Source: an uncultured Alteromonadaceae bacterium (GTDB taxonomy: Bacteria > Pseudomonadota > Gammaproteobacteria > Enterobacterales > Alteromonadaceae). From it: DNA of 64,000 nucleotides. Location of the stretch: assembly GCA_950073835.1 (NCBI GenBank), contig CATMRP010000002.1:19207-83206 (forward strand), written 5' to 3'. Each line of letters begins with the position of its first letter. Positions within the stretch are counted from its first letter, which is position 1. Under the pieces are notes generated by a model that worked only from the letters and a program-made list of their open reading frames with translations, did not search any database and was not told where the DNA came from. Of this stretch, positions 53,634 to 61,943 are shown piece by piece. Both the position numbers and the translations under genes were made by a program.

Positions 53634-53660
53634 CGAATGATAATGATTATTATTTATATG
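53634..53660. promoter_or_regulatory. Fur-box candidate upstream of the ten-gene metal operon
   Basis: GAATGATAATGATTATTATT is an almost complete Fur consensus match, ~66 bases upstream of the DUF2271 gene. Confidence 0.78.
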
Positions 53661-54277
53661 TCAATAATGAGCCGTAGAAATCGCTTACAGCAGGGATATC
53701 CTTGTAGGGACAGCGAGTAGATATCGACGAAAAAACTTTTTAGCGTTGATAGTCATCGTCTAAGTTTGCTTGCAGATTGAGGAAATGCAGCCCCTGATCT
53801 AAAAGTCTCTATGACAGACTAACGGGAAGTTTCTTATGATAAGCCAAAGGATTAATTTATCTGATATATACAGCCGTTTGGCATTGAAGCTTCCAGATCG
53901 CGCGCTCTAAACAGAGCAATCCCTCAAATTTAACTTCATCAATAATTTATTTATGGCGGTGCATCAAAATAAATACTATCAACACCAGCCGTTTTAAATA
54001 TCTTTGCTTGGTAATCAGATGCTTTGGCATAAGCCCGGGCGAGAGTTTACCGACATTGTTAGCAGTTATCACAAAGCGTATCAACCATGGCCACTGGAAC
54101 TGGTAATGCCCTTTGAACAAATGAGCTAAGTTGTTGCAATGGTCTTCACAGCTGGAGCTTATTGCCCCGCGTTATCCAAAGGACAGAAAATGATTGATGC
54201 ACCTGTAGGTTAGCAGCAATACTCCGCCCTTAATTAAATCATCACGTTACCGGTCTTGTACTGAAGCCATGAAAAAC
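53661..54277. other. Gene-poor stretch with decayed coding remnants
   Basis: No intact gene. A plus-strand frame around 53930-54129 is cut by TAA; its last part (NQMLWHKPGREFTDIVSSYH...) looks protein-like and ends at TAA 54127-54129. Not recognised; probably the remains of a lost gene. Confidence 0.4.
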
Positions 54278-54487
54278 TCATGACTCGATTTGATTTTCTT
54301 TCTCAACACCAATTTCATAGAGTTCGATATTGGCTTCTTCAATCTCACCGGTTGCAGCATTAATATCAACTTTTACTTCGTAGCCGTGGATGGATTGAAT
54401 ATCAAACTCATAGTTTGCGTCACCTTCAAAGCTTATTTCTCGCTCAGAACTAACCACTTTACCCGGATCAAAAGCCAGTGCGGTTTC
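54278..54487 (-). pseudogene. PepSY-domain protein, 3' remnant
   Basis: The minus-strand frame reads ETALAFDPGKVVSS ... YEFDIQSIHGYEVKVDINAA-TGEIEEANIELYEIG and ends in TGA, a clear PepSY domain end. An in-frame TGA lies just upstream (54488-54490) and no start codon is available, so only the C-terminal ~69 codons remain. Confidence 0.7.
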
Positions 54488-54571
54488 TCAGGGTGGTTCA
54501 TTCTGGGTATTTAAACTGCCTAACTTTGACAAGAAAAAGTTTGCTAAAAACTAAACTTTGCTAGTGATAAA

Positions 54572-54596
54572 GGGAGGCTGTCAGCCTCCCTCTTTT
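54572..54596 (+). terminator. Terminator or attenuator before the pentapeptide gene
   Basis: Perfect GGGAGGCT / AGCCTCCC stem, GTC loop, then TCTTTT. It ends directly at the GGAG ribosome-binding site of the pentapeptide-repeat gene, so it may control that gene by transcript attenuation. Confidence 0.75.
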
Positions 54597-54605
54597 GGAG
54601 TGATT

Positions 54606-55262
54606 ATGACTACCTTGCGAACCTCAGCCCTGCTGCTAACCCTTTTATATACTCTTACTGGCAATGCGTCTCTTGAGTTTGACGATAGCATATTAATTGT
54701 TGATGGCTGCGAGATAGTGCCCAAAACACGCTGTGAGAATGCCGATTTAAGTGGGGCTAATCTGCGTAATGCCGATTTGAGTGGTGCCACCTTTATCAAT
54801 GTTACCTTTAACGAAACCGACTTACGGCATGCAAATTTAAGTTTTGCAACCTTCAACCGCAGCAAACTTGATCATGCCAATTTAGCGATGGCTAACCTGT
54901 ATCATGCAGACCTTCGCTCTTCCACTGTCTTAAATGCCAACCTCGAAGGCGTATCCGCCGGAGCGATCTTTGCTCAGGGAGTTAATTTTAGTAGTAGCAA
55001 TTTAACCGGGGCCGATTTTGATCAGGGTCGCATGAGCGCCGCCAAGCTGATTAATACAACACTGCGCGCCAGCCGACTTGAGCGGGTATGGATGAACAAG
55101 GCCAACCTCAACGGCGCCGACCTCACCAACGCGAATATTCAGGAAGCCAAACTGAATGGCGCCAACCTGAGTGAGGCGATTTTTACCGGTACACGAATTC
55201 ACTACGCCACCTTTCAGGGGGCATTTATGCAAGGTTGCACTGACTGTCCTTTCGACTGGTAA
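54606..55262 (+). CDS. Exported pentapeptide-repeat protein
   Basis: 218 aa from ATG 54606, which has GGAG six bases upstream; the longer frame to 54558 runs through the hairpin. Signal peptide ending GNA. From ~45 to ~205 A(D/N)LxX-type repeats (ENADLSGANLRNADLSGATF ... NLNGADLTNANIQEAKLNGANL) predict a right-handed quadrilateral beta-helix. C-terminal cysteines in QGCTDCPFDW. The role is unknown. Confidence 0.85.
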   Translation: MTTLRTSALLLTLLYTLTGNASLEFDDSILIVDGCEIVPKTRCENADLSGANLRNADLSGATFINVTFNETDLRHANLSFATFNRSKLDHANLAMANLYHADLRSSTVLNANLEGVSAGAIFAQGVNFSSSNLTGADFDQGRMSAAKLINTTLRASRLERVWMNKANLNGADLTNANIQEAKLNGANLSEAIFTGTRIHYATFQGAFMQGCTDCPFDW

Positions 55263-55307
55263 TGGAGCCTTTTTTAATCCTGCTAAAATAACATTACTAC
55301 TTTAGCA

Positions 55308-55400
55308 CTAAATCGCTAATTACTTGGTCTGTAGCGAAAGTCGCAGGGGCTAAAACCGGGAACTTTTCCCGGTTATATACGGGAATAGCTCCCTTGGATA
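55308..55400 (+). ncRNA. Candidate structured RNA upstream of a TonB receptor
   Basis: Nested stems: TCGCTA/TAGCGA, GCGA/TCGC, an outer GGGGCTA/TAGCTCC, and within it a perfect AACCGGGAA / TTCCCGGTT (55354-55362, 55366-55374). No T-run follows, so this is not a simple terminator of the pentapeptide gene. No known riboswitch class was matched. It could be a 5'-leader of the receptor gene at 55521. Confidence 0.35.
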
Positions 55401-55520
55401 GCCGCCCATCTCTTCCCATACTTACGTCGTCTTAACCACTTTATTACACAAAAAATACAAGCCCTGGTGATAGCAACCAGCAGCGTAATGTATCGATGAA
55501 AACGGACTGGAAGTAACGCA

Positions 55521-57935
55521 ATGAAAAAAACCTCTTATCTCTACCTTGCAGCCTGTATCGCAGGCAGTTTTCAGGTGCAGGCCCAGGACAATCAGGCTGA
55601 TGTTGAAAAGATCACCGTATATGGACAGTCACCGCTGAGTTTTGTTTCCGGCTTAACGGAATATTCACCGGCCAGCCAGACGATTGATGCGGATGCACTG
55701 GATGTGGACAACGGCAACTCACTGGCGCGGATCCTGGATAACCAACTGGTGAGCGTGTCGATTAACGATGTGCAAAACAATCCGTTCCAGGCAGACTTAC
55801 AATACCGTGGCTTTACCGCTTCGCCACTGCTGGGCTTACCTCAGGGCCTGGCGGTGTATTTTAATGGTACCCGTTTTAACGAACCTTTCGGTGATACAGT
55901 AAACTGGGATCTGATACCGCCTACGGCACTGGAATCTGTCACGCTGGTCTCTGGTGCTAACCCGGTTTTCGGTCAGAATACGCTGGGCGGCGCGCTGATA
56001 TTAAACAGTAAAGACGGCTTTAGCTTTCCGCACAATAAAGTCACCGTGATGGGCGGCGACTTTGGTCAACAAGGTATTAACCTGGAATCCGGTGGCAACA
56101 ACGGTGAATGGGGTTACTACATTAATGTTAATAAATACGAAGAAGACGGCTGGCGCGACTATTCACCGAGTGATATTCAACAAGGCCTGGCTAACATTAC
56201 CCATAAAGGTAAAGATTCAGCAACCCGTATTACCCTGGCCGCTAATGATAACGACCTCATCGGTAACGGCGCTATCCCGGTTGATCTGATCCCCTATGAA
56301 GGCCGGGACGCGATTTATACCCGCCCGGATCAAACCTTTACCAGCCTGCGCTTTATTAACCTCAATCACGAATGGCAACTCGACAACGATTTAGTGGTGC
56401 GTGTTAACGCCTACTTCCGCGAAAATGAAATCGAAACCTACAATGGTGACGACAGTGACTACGAGGAATGTGACGTAGGTTATGGTGAAACCCTGTGTGA
56501 AGAAGATGAAGAAGCCGAATTACTCGAAGATGACGACATCGACGAGGATGACATGGATATGGATGATGACGACGATGATGATGATGATGATGATGAAGAA
56601 TTTGACGAGGACGACGCTGTTCAGTTTGTAGGTTTCGACCCTCTTGTACCACTTGAGTCAATTTCTGCCGTCGATCCCGATACCCTGGACGGTACCGCCA
56701 ATACCAGCTTAACCGAGCAGGAAAGCTATGGTTTTAGTGCAGAGCTTGCCGGCGTGACGCAATCTGGCTCGTTAACTCACAACTGGGTAGTTGGTCTGGG
56801 TATTGATACTGCTGATATCTCGTTTCGCAGTGACACCGAATTTGCCGTGCTCGACAACGATACACCAGAAGACAGCCGCGGCGTAACCGGCATTGGCGTA
56901 TTCGACGAAGGTTCACGGGTTCGCCTGGATACCGATGTAAAACACACTTACCTGTTTGTCAGTGACGTGATTGAATTAAACCCGCACTGGCAACTGGCCC
57001 TTGCCGGCCGTTACAACAAGTCGACTATTGATATGGTCGATGGGGTGGAAGTGGGCGAAGGCTCACTGAACGGTAACCATGAGTTCAGCCGTTTCAACCC
57101 CTCAGCCACCGTGCATTATCGCAGGGATGACTACCATGCTTATGCATCTTACAGCCAGTCCTCACGGACACCGAGCCCGGCAGAGCTTAGCTGCGCCGAC
57201 GAAGACGACCCGTGTAAACTACCTAACGGATTTGTGGCCGATCCGCCGCTTGACCAGGTACGTACCGACACCCTTGAGGTGGGCGTAAATTACTCGCTGG
57301 ATAACGGCCTCTTACACGCAGCATTATTCCGCAGCGAAAGCAAAGACGACATTATCTTCCAGCAAGCGGGCGACCGCGCCTCAGTGGGTTATTTTGTGAA
57401 CGTTAATAAAACCCGTCGTCAGGGCGCCGAGTTCAGCCTGCTGCAGCAATATGAAGATCTGGAGATCTCAGCCAATGTCAGTTACCTGCAGGCTACATTT
57501 GAAACTCCGTTTGTTTCATTCAGCCCGCAAAATCCAATGGGTCCGGGACGTCAGGTAATGCCGGGGGATAACATTCCTGGCCAGCCTGAATGGCAGGCAG
57601 GTTTTGAGGTAACCTACCCAGTGATTGAAAACCTGTATATCAGCGCCGATGTGGATTACGCCTCTGGACAGTATTTCCGTGGCGATGAAGCCAACGAAAA
57701 CCGCGAACTGGACGGCTATACCCTTGTAAACCTGAGTGCCACTTATGCCCACAGTAGCGGCGTTACCGTAGGTCTGCGTCTGGAAAACGTGTTTGATACG
57801 GAATTCGAAACCTTTGGTACCTACGGCGAAGCAGATGAAGTGCTGGAAGATATCTATGACGATATCGAGTCTACCGAGTTTGTAGGGCCTGGTCAGCCAA
57901 GAACCCTGCGTTTATTCGCCTCTTACCAGTTTTAA
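55521..57935 (+). CDS. TonB-dependent receptor with poly-Asp extracellular insert
   Basis: 804 aa. Signal peptide ending VQAQ; TonB-box-like EKITVYG; plug with LQYRGFTASPLLGLPQGLAVYFNG and LVSGANPVFGQNTLGGALILNSK; barrel ending LRLFASYQF. An acidic insert (residues ~315-372) includes eleven Asp in a row, partly coded by tandem GAT. Such a loop could attract cations or Ca2+. The substrate is unknown. Monocistronic with its own terminator. Confidence 0.9.
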   Translation: MKKTSYLYLAACIAGSFQVQAQDNQADVEKITVYGQSPLSFVSGLTEYSPASQTIDADALDVDNGNSLARILDNQLVSVSINDVQNNPFQADLQYRGFTASPLLGLPQGLAVYFNGTRFNEPFGDTVNWDLIPPTALESVTLVSGANPVFGQNTLGGALILNSKDGFSFPHNKVTVMGGDFGQQGINLESGGNNGEWGYYINVNKYEEDGWRDYSPSDIQQGLANITHKGKDSATRITLAANDNDLIGNGAIPVDLIPYEGRDAIYTRPDQTFTSLRFINLNHEWQLDNDLVVRVNAYFRENEIETYNGDDSDYEECDVGYGETLCEEDEEAELLEDDDIDEDDMDMDDDDDDDDDDDEEFDEDDAVQFVGFDPLVPLESISAVDPDTLDGTANTSLTEQESYGFSAELAGVTQSGSLTHNWVVGLGIDTADISFRSDTEFAVLDNDTPEDSRGVTGIGVFDEGSRVRLDTDVKHTYLFVSDVIELNPHWQLALAGRYNKSTIDMVDGVEVGEGSLNGNHEFSRFNPSATVHYRRDDYHAYASYSQSSRTPSPAELSCADEDDPCKLPNGFVADPPLDQVRTDTLEVGVNYSLDNGLLHAALFRSESKDDIIFQQAGDRASVGYFVNVNKTRRQGAEFSLLQQYEDLEISANVSYLQATFETPFVSFSPQNPMGPGRQVMPGDNIPGQPEWQAGFEVTYPVIENLYISADVDYASGQYFRGDEANENRELDGYTLVNLSATYAHSSGVTVGLRLENVFDTEFETFGTYGEADEVLEDIYDDIESTEFVGPGQPRTLRLFASYQF

Positions 57936-57973
57936 TCTGCTCCAGTGTGTGCAGCTCATCACTGCACCACCTC

Positions 57974-57998
57974 AAAGGCGTGTTATCAGCACGCCTTT
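57974..57998 (+). terminator. Rho-independent terminator
   Basis: AAAGGCGTG / CACGCCTTT stem with a 7-nt loop, then ATTTTATTTT, 38 bp past the stop of the receptor gene. Confidence 0.85.
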
Positions 57999-58638
57999 AT
58001 TTTATTTTGCCCCCGATGTCTTAACATTTTTTGTTCGCAAAACGAACAAAACAGATTATTCCATCGTAATAACGGCGTTAGTGCGAAAAAGGCCATGTCA
58101 CTGTAACTTAAAGTTGCCAGAAAGATAAATGTAACTGATTGATATATATAAACAATACACTTGCGGCAAGCAAAAGGGAAAAAAGTTCCATTTATTTGAC
58201 ACCACAGAGATTTTTAATTAACTTTCAGAGTGTCAATTTCTCTAATTTGGTTGACAGGCAAAGCCATCGCAGTAACGGCGTGAAACACGTTTGTTGGTGG
58301 GGTTGTTTAAATATAAATAATTATAGTTGCATACAGATGTGTTATCTAAGGTTGCACGTTTGATATGCAGTGATGCGACAGAATCAGGAATTAACATGGA
58401 TGTAGAAATAAATAATCCATGCCTTTCTAATGAGGTTTAAGCTTAAATATCTGCCGAATGTTTCCGCAATCTGCAGGTCGCGGCAAGGTTAAGGATAAGC
58501 CCCATTGTAAGTTTAAGAATCGGGAATATGTCGATTCGTATAACTCTCCGTTCGACATCAATACTATAAAGCTACGGGATAATCTGGTCTGAAATAGTCT
58601 GGATCTCGACAATAATAAAACTCATCCAGGGGACATAA
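57999..58638. promoter_or_regulatory. Long upstream region of the receptor/peptidase pair
   Basis: 640 bp without a gene. It holds a perfect palindrome TTTTGTTCG-CAAAA-CGAACAAAA (58029-58051), an imperfect direct repeat CCATCG(T/C)A(A/G)TAACGGCGT at 58061-58078 and 58264-58281, and TGTCAA/TTGACA arms at 58233-58258. These are candidate operator sites for the downstream genes. Confidence 0.45.
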
Positions 58639-61600
58639 ATGATAAAAACCAACAAGCTAAGCAATGCTATTAGGTATGCACTGCTTACCAGCATAGCTTC
58701 TCTAACGACAAACGTTGCGTTTGCTCAAGAAACGCAGGAAGTTGAAGTTTCAGCTAATCAAAGTTCTAGTGTGCTGGTTGAAGACTCACTGGCAGAAGAT
58801 TCATTGGAAGAAGTTACTGAGCGAATTCAGGTAACTGGTTCTCGTATTCGCCGCTCTGAGTTCTCCAACGCATCACCAGTTCAGGTCATCAGTGGTGACT
58901 TCGCTCGCGAAATGGGCCTGTTTGACGCCGGTCAGATGCTCCAGAACACCAACCAGGCGGCAGGTTCACAAATAGACAACACCTTTGGTGGTTACGTACT
59001 GGACAACGGTCCGGGTGCGGCGACTATCGGTTTCCGTGGCCTGGGTGCAGAACGTACGCTGGTTCTGGTTAACGGTCGCCGTATGGCCCCAGCCGGTGTT
59101 GGTGGCGCACCAACTTCTCCAGACTTAAACCTGATCCCGGGTGTAATGATCCAACGCGTTGAGAACTTGTTTGATGGTGCATCAACGGTTTACGGTTCAG
59201 ACGCGGTTGCCGGTGTATCTAACGTGATCCTGCGTAAAGACGTAGAGGGTTTAGAGATTCAGGGGTCTTACAGTCAGCCTAAGGGTGATGGCGGCGAAGA
59301 AACCGTGTTATCAGCTATGTGGGGTAAGACCTTCGATAACGGCTTTATCTCAATCGGTGCTGAATATCTCGATCGGCAGGCACAGTCTTATGGCGGCAAC
59401 CCTTTCGTAAAAGGCTGTGAGGAACGTATCTGGGAAACTGAAGAAGGGGATATCATTCGCCGGTACAGTGGCGATGGTCCGTTACCTCGTGGTGACGACA
59501 GCTGTGATATTTTCCCGCTAACCAACCGTATGAGTATTCCTTTTTGGGGTAGTGTCTACCGTACCAATGGATTCACCAACGTAGGGATTCCTGGCTGGTC
59601 TGAAACTTCAGACCCAACTGGTGACGCTTTAGGTCCCGTTTATGGTATTCCGGGATGGGTAAACGGCGACTCAGACGGTGACGGCATTAATGATGTGTGG
59701 TTCCCGGATGGTAATGGCGATGGCTACCGCGATGTAGACTTCCAGGATCCGATGTATGCCTATGAACAGTCTGATTACTTTAAAGCAGGCGATTACAGAA
59801 GCCGGAATAAACGTTACTCAATCCTGTTAAACGGTGAATATTCACTCAATGATGACAGCGATACGCTGTTCTATTACGAAGGCTTATATGCCAAGCGTGA
59901 GTCTCCAATCTTTAACCCCGGTGCACAGATTTTTGAAGTAGTACCAGCATCAAATCCGTTTAACCCTTGTGGTGACTACGGCATCGATTGTCGTGCCGGC
60001 ATTGGTTTCCCATATGGTCCAGTGGACGTTCAACCAATATTAAACATTCGTGGCGATCGCGATCGTTTTGATATCGAAGTTGAACAGTACCGCTTAGTCG
60101 GCGGTGTTACCGGTAATCTGCTGTCTTTCGAAGGCATTGGCCTGGATAACTGGTATTATGATGTCTATGCATCTTACAGTGCCTCAGAGGGTACAGACAC
60201 ACGCCCGGGTATCAGTGAAGAGCGCTTGCTAAACTCTTTATATAACACCGTGCTTAACGATGACGGTACCTATTCATGTGGTGAAGGTTGTGTGCCTGTA
60301 AACCTGTTTTCAGACAACATTTACCAACCCGGTGGTGGTACGCTTACGCCGGAAGAGCAGGCATACTTGATGGTCGACCGTACTATTGGTACGGAAGTGA
60401 GCCAGTTTGTGGTGAACGGTTTTATCGGTGGCGACTTAACCACACTGCCATGGAATAGCGAAGTGGTTAGCTCAGTTATCGGACTTGAATATCGTCGTGA
60501 CGAAATTAAGTCAAGCCCGAATGCAGTAGCGGCCGAAGGTTTGCTATGGGGTTACTTTGCAGACCAGGGTGCAGACGGTGCACGTAACTTAAAAGAAGTG
60601 TTTGCCGAAATTGAACTACCATTGTTACGTGGCGTTGATTTTGCTGAAGAACTTACCTTAACCATGTCTGGCCGTATTTCCGACGAAAGTTATTATGATG
60701 CAGAAAGCACATACAGCTTGAAGGCAATTTATCGTCCTGTTGACTGGTTCACATTACGTGGTACCAAAGGTACCTCGTATCGTGCGCCTAACCTGCGTGA
60801 GCGATTCCTTAACGGTACTACTGGTTTCAACAGCCTTAGCGACCCTTGTGTTGTTCCGGATGATGCTCGCATTGAAGATCCTTTAGATCCAAATACTCCT
60901 ATTACTTACGATCCAACAAATGATACACGTGATCAAGGAGTTCTGGATGCCTGTGTGGCAGCTGGTGTTGACCCAACTTCATTAGGTATTGGTGACACTG
61001 AAGAAACACAGTTCACTAACTTTGTAAGTGCAGAAGTAGTGACTGGTGGTTCTCAGGAACTCAATCCGGAAACATCCCTTGCTAAAACTTATGGTTTCAT
61101 TATTGAACAGCCTTTCAGTGATGATTTCGAATTGACCTTATCACTGACTCGATTTGATATTGAGGTAACCAACAGTATTGCGGAGCCAAGCGCTAGTTAT
61201 AGTATCGGACAGTGTTATTCTGCATCAGGTAACCCTGCATTCTGTGGCCGAATTTCACGTGATGAAAATCAGCAAATCAGCCTGGTGGACTCAAGCTTCA
61301 TCAACATTGGTCTTTTAACGTCCAAAGGCTTTGACTACAACATTTACTACTCACAAGATTTTGTGATTGGTGAACAAAATGTAGATGTAAGCCTTGACCT
61401 GCAAGCCACCCGTATGACCGAATCCCTGTACGATGTACTTGGCACGGTTGACGATAATGCCGGTGAGCCGGATGTACCTGAGTGGCGTGGTTCTGCGCGC
61501 TTACGTATCGCCGTTTCAGACATTACCTTTAACTGGGAAACTCGTTATATTGGTAAAGGTGAAGAAGACGACTTAGGTGAATTTGAAGAAGGCACTACGG

Positions 61601-61863
61601 GTTGTCGCGGTCTGTTAAATTCAGACGGGAACCCGCTGCTGTGTCGCCCGGTTGGCTATACAGACGACTACATGCTGCACAACGTAAGTGTTTCCTATGA
61701 GTTTGACAACTTCCAAATTAATGCGGGTGTTCGTAACGTGTTTAATGAAGCACCTCCGGCAGTTGATCCTAGTGGTTCATTCTCTAACACCAACATTCCT
61801 TTAGGTGTTGGTTATGACACTTATGGCAGAACGCCGTTTATAAATTTCCAGGCTGCTTTTTAA
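58639..61863 (+). CDS. Large TonB-dependent receptor
   Basis: 1074 aa. Signal peptide ending VAFA, an acidic linker and the plug start RIQVTGSRIRRSEFSNASPVQV. FRGLGAERTLVLVNGRRM and DGASTVYGSDAVAGVSNVILRK define the family often found for peptides and glycans in Alteromonadales and Xanthomonadales. A calcium-loop-like insert (DSDGDGINDVWFPDGNGDG) is at ~344-370. The barrel ends in Phe. Paired with the S9 peptidase gene downstream, it suggests peptide uptake. AGGGGA precedes the ATG. Confidence 0.9.
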   Translation: MIKTNKLSNAIRYALLTSIASLTTNVAFAQETQEVEVSANQSSSVLVEDSLAEDSLEEVTERIQVTGSRIRRSEFSNASPVQVISGDFAREMGLFDAGQMLQNTNQAAGSQIDNTFGGYVLDNGPGAATIGFRGLGAERTLVLVNGRRMAPAGVGGAPTSPDLNLIPGVMIQRVENLFDGASTVYGSDAVAGVSNVILRKDVEGLEIQGSYSQPKGDGGEETVLSAMWGKTFDNGFISIGAEYLDRQAQSYGGNPFVKGCEERIWETEEGDIIRRYSGDGPLPRGDDSCDIFPLTNRMSIPFWGSVYRTNGFTNVGIPGWSETSDPTGDALGPVYGIPGWVNGDSDGDGINDVWFPDGNGDGYRDVDFQDPMYAYEQSDYFKAGDYRSRNKRYSILLNGEYSLNDDSDTLFYYEGLYAKRESPIFNPGAQIFEVVPASNPFNPCGDYGIDCRAGIGFPYGPVDVQPILNIRGDRDRFDIEVEQYRLVGGVTGNLLSFEGIGLDNWYYDVYASYSASEGTDTRPGISEERLLNSLYNTVLNDDGTYSCGEGCVPVNLFSDNIYQPGGGTLTPEEQAYLMVDRTIGTEVSQFVVNGFIGGDLTTLPWNSEVVSSVIGLEYRRDEIKSSPNAVAAEGLLWGYFADQGADGARNLKEVFAEIELPLLRGVDFAEELTLTMSGRISDESYYDAESTYSLKAIYRPVDWFTLRGTKGTSYRAPNLRERFLNGTTGFNSLSDPCVVPDDARIEDPLDPNTPITYDPTNDTRDQGVLDACVAAGVDPTSLGIGDTEETQFTNFVSAEVVTGGSQELNPETSLAKTYGFIIEQPFSDDFELTLSLTRFDIEVTNSIAEPSASYSIGQCYSASGNPAFCGRISRDENQQISLVDSSFINIGLLTSKGFDYNIYYSQDFVIGEQNVDVSLDLQATRMTESLYDVLGTVDDNAGEPDVPEWRGSARLRIAVSDITFNWETRYIGKGEEDDLGEFEEGTTGCRGLLNSDGNPLLCRPVGYTDDYMLHNVSVSYEFDNFQINAGVRNVFNEAPPAVDPSGSFSNTNIPLGVGYDTYGRTPFINFQAAF

Positions 61864-61892
61864 TCTAAGATGAAATAGCAGTTGTTGAACTT

Positions 61893-61926
61893 AAAAGGCT
61901 TCTGCAATCATGCAGAAGCCTTTTTT
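61893..61926 (+). terminator. Terminator between receptor and peptidase genes
   Basis: GGCTTCTGCA / TGCAGAAGCC stem with ATCA loop, A-run before and T-run after. It ends 17 bases before the peptidase start, so readthrough could set a lower level of the peptidase. Confidence 0.85.
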
Positions 61927-61943
61927 ATTTAAGGGAAATAAAT

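Noticed and set aside
55308-55400. Cobalamin or c-di-GMP riboswitch before the TonB receptor
   Set aside because: Searched by eye for the conserved boxes of both classes; the segment has stems but not the required conserved loops, so it is listed only as an unassigned structure.
56404-56661. A His-rich minus-strand frame with long His runs
   Set aside because: It is the antisense reading of the GAT/GAC repeat that codes the poly-Asp loop of the receptor; no start signals.
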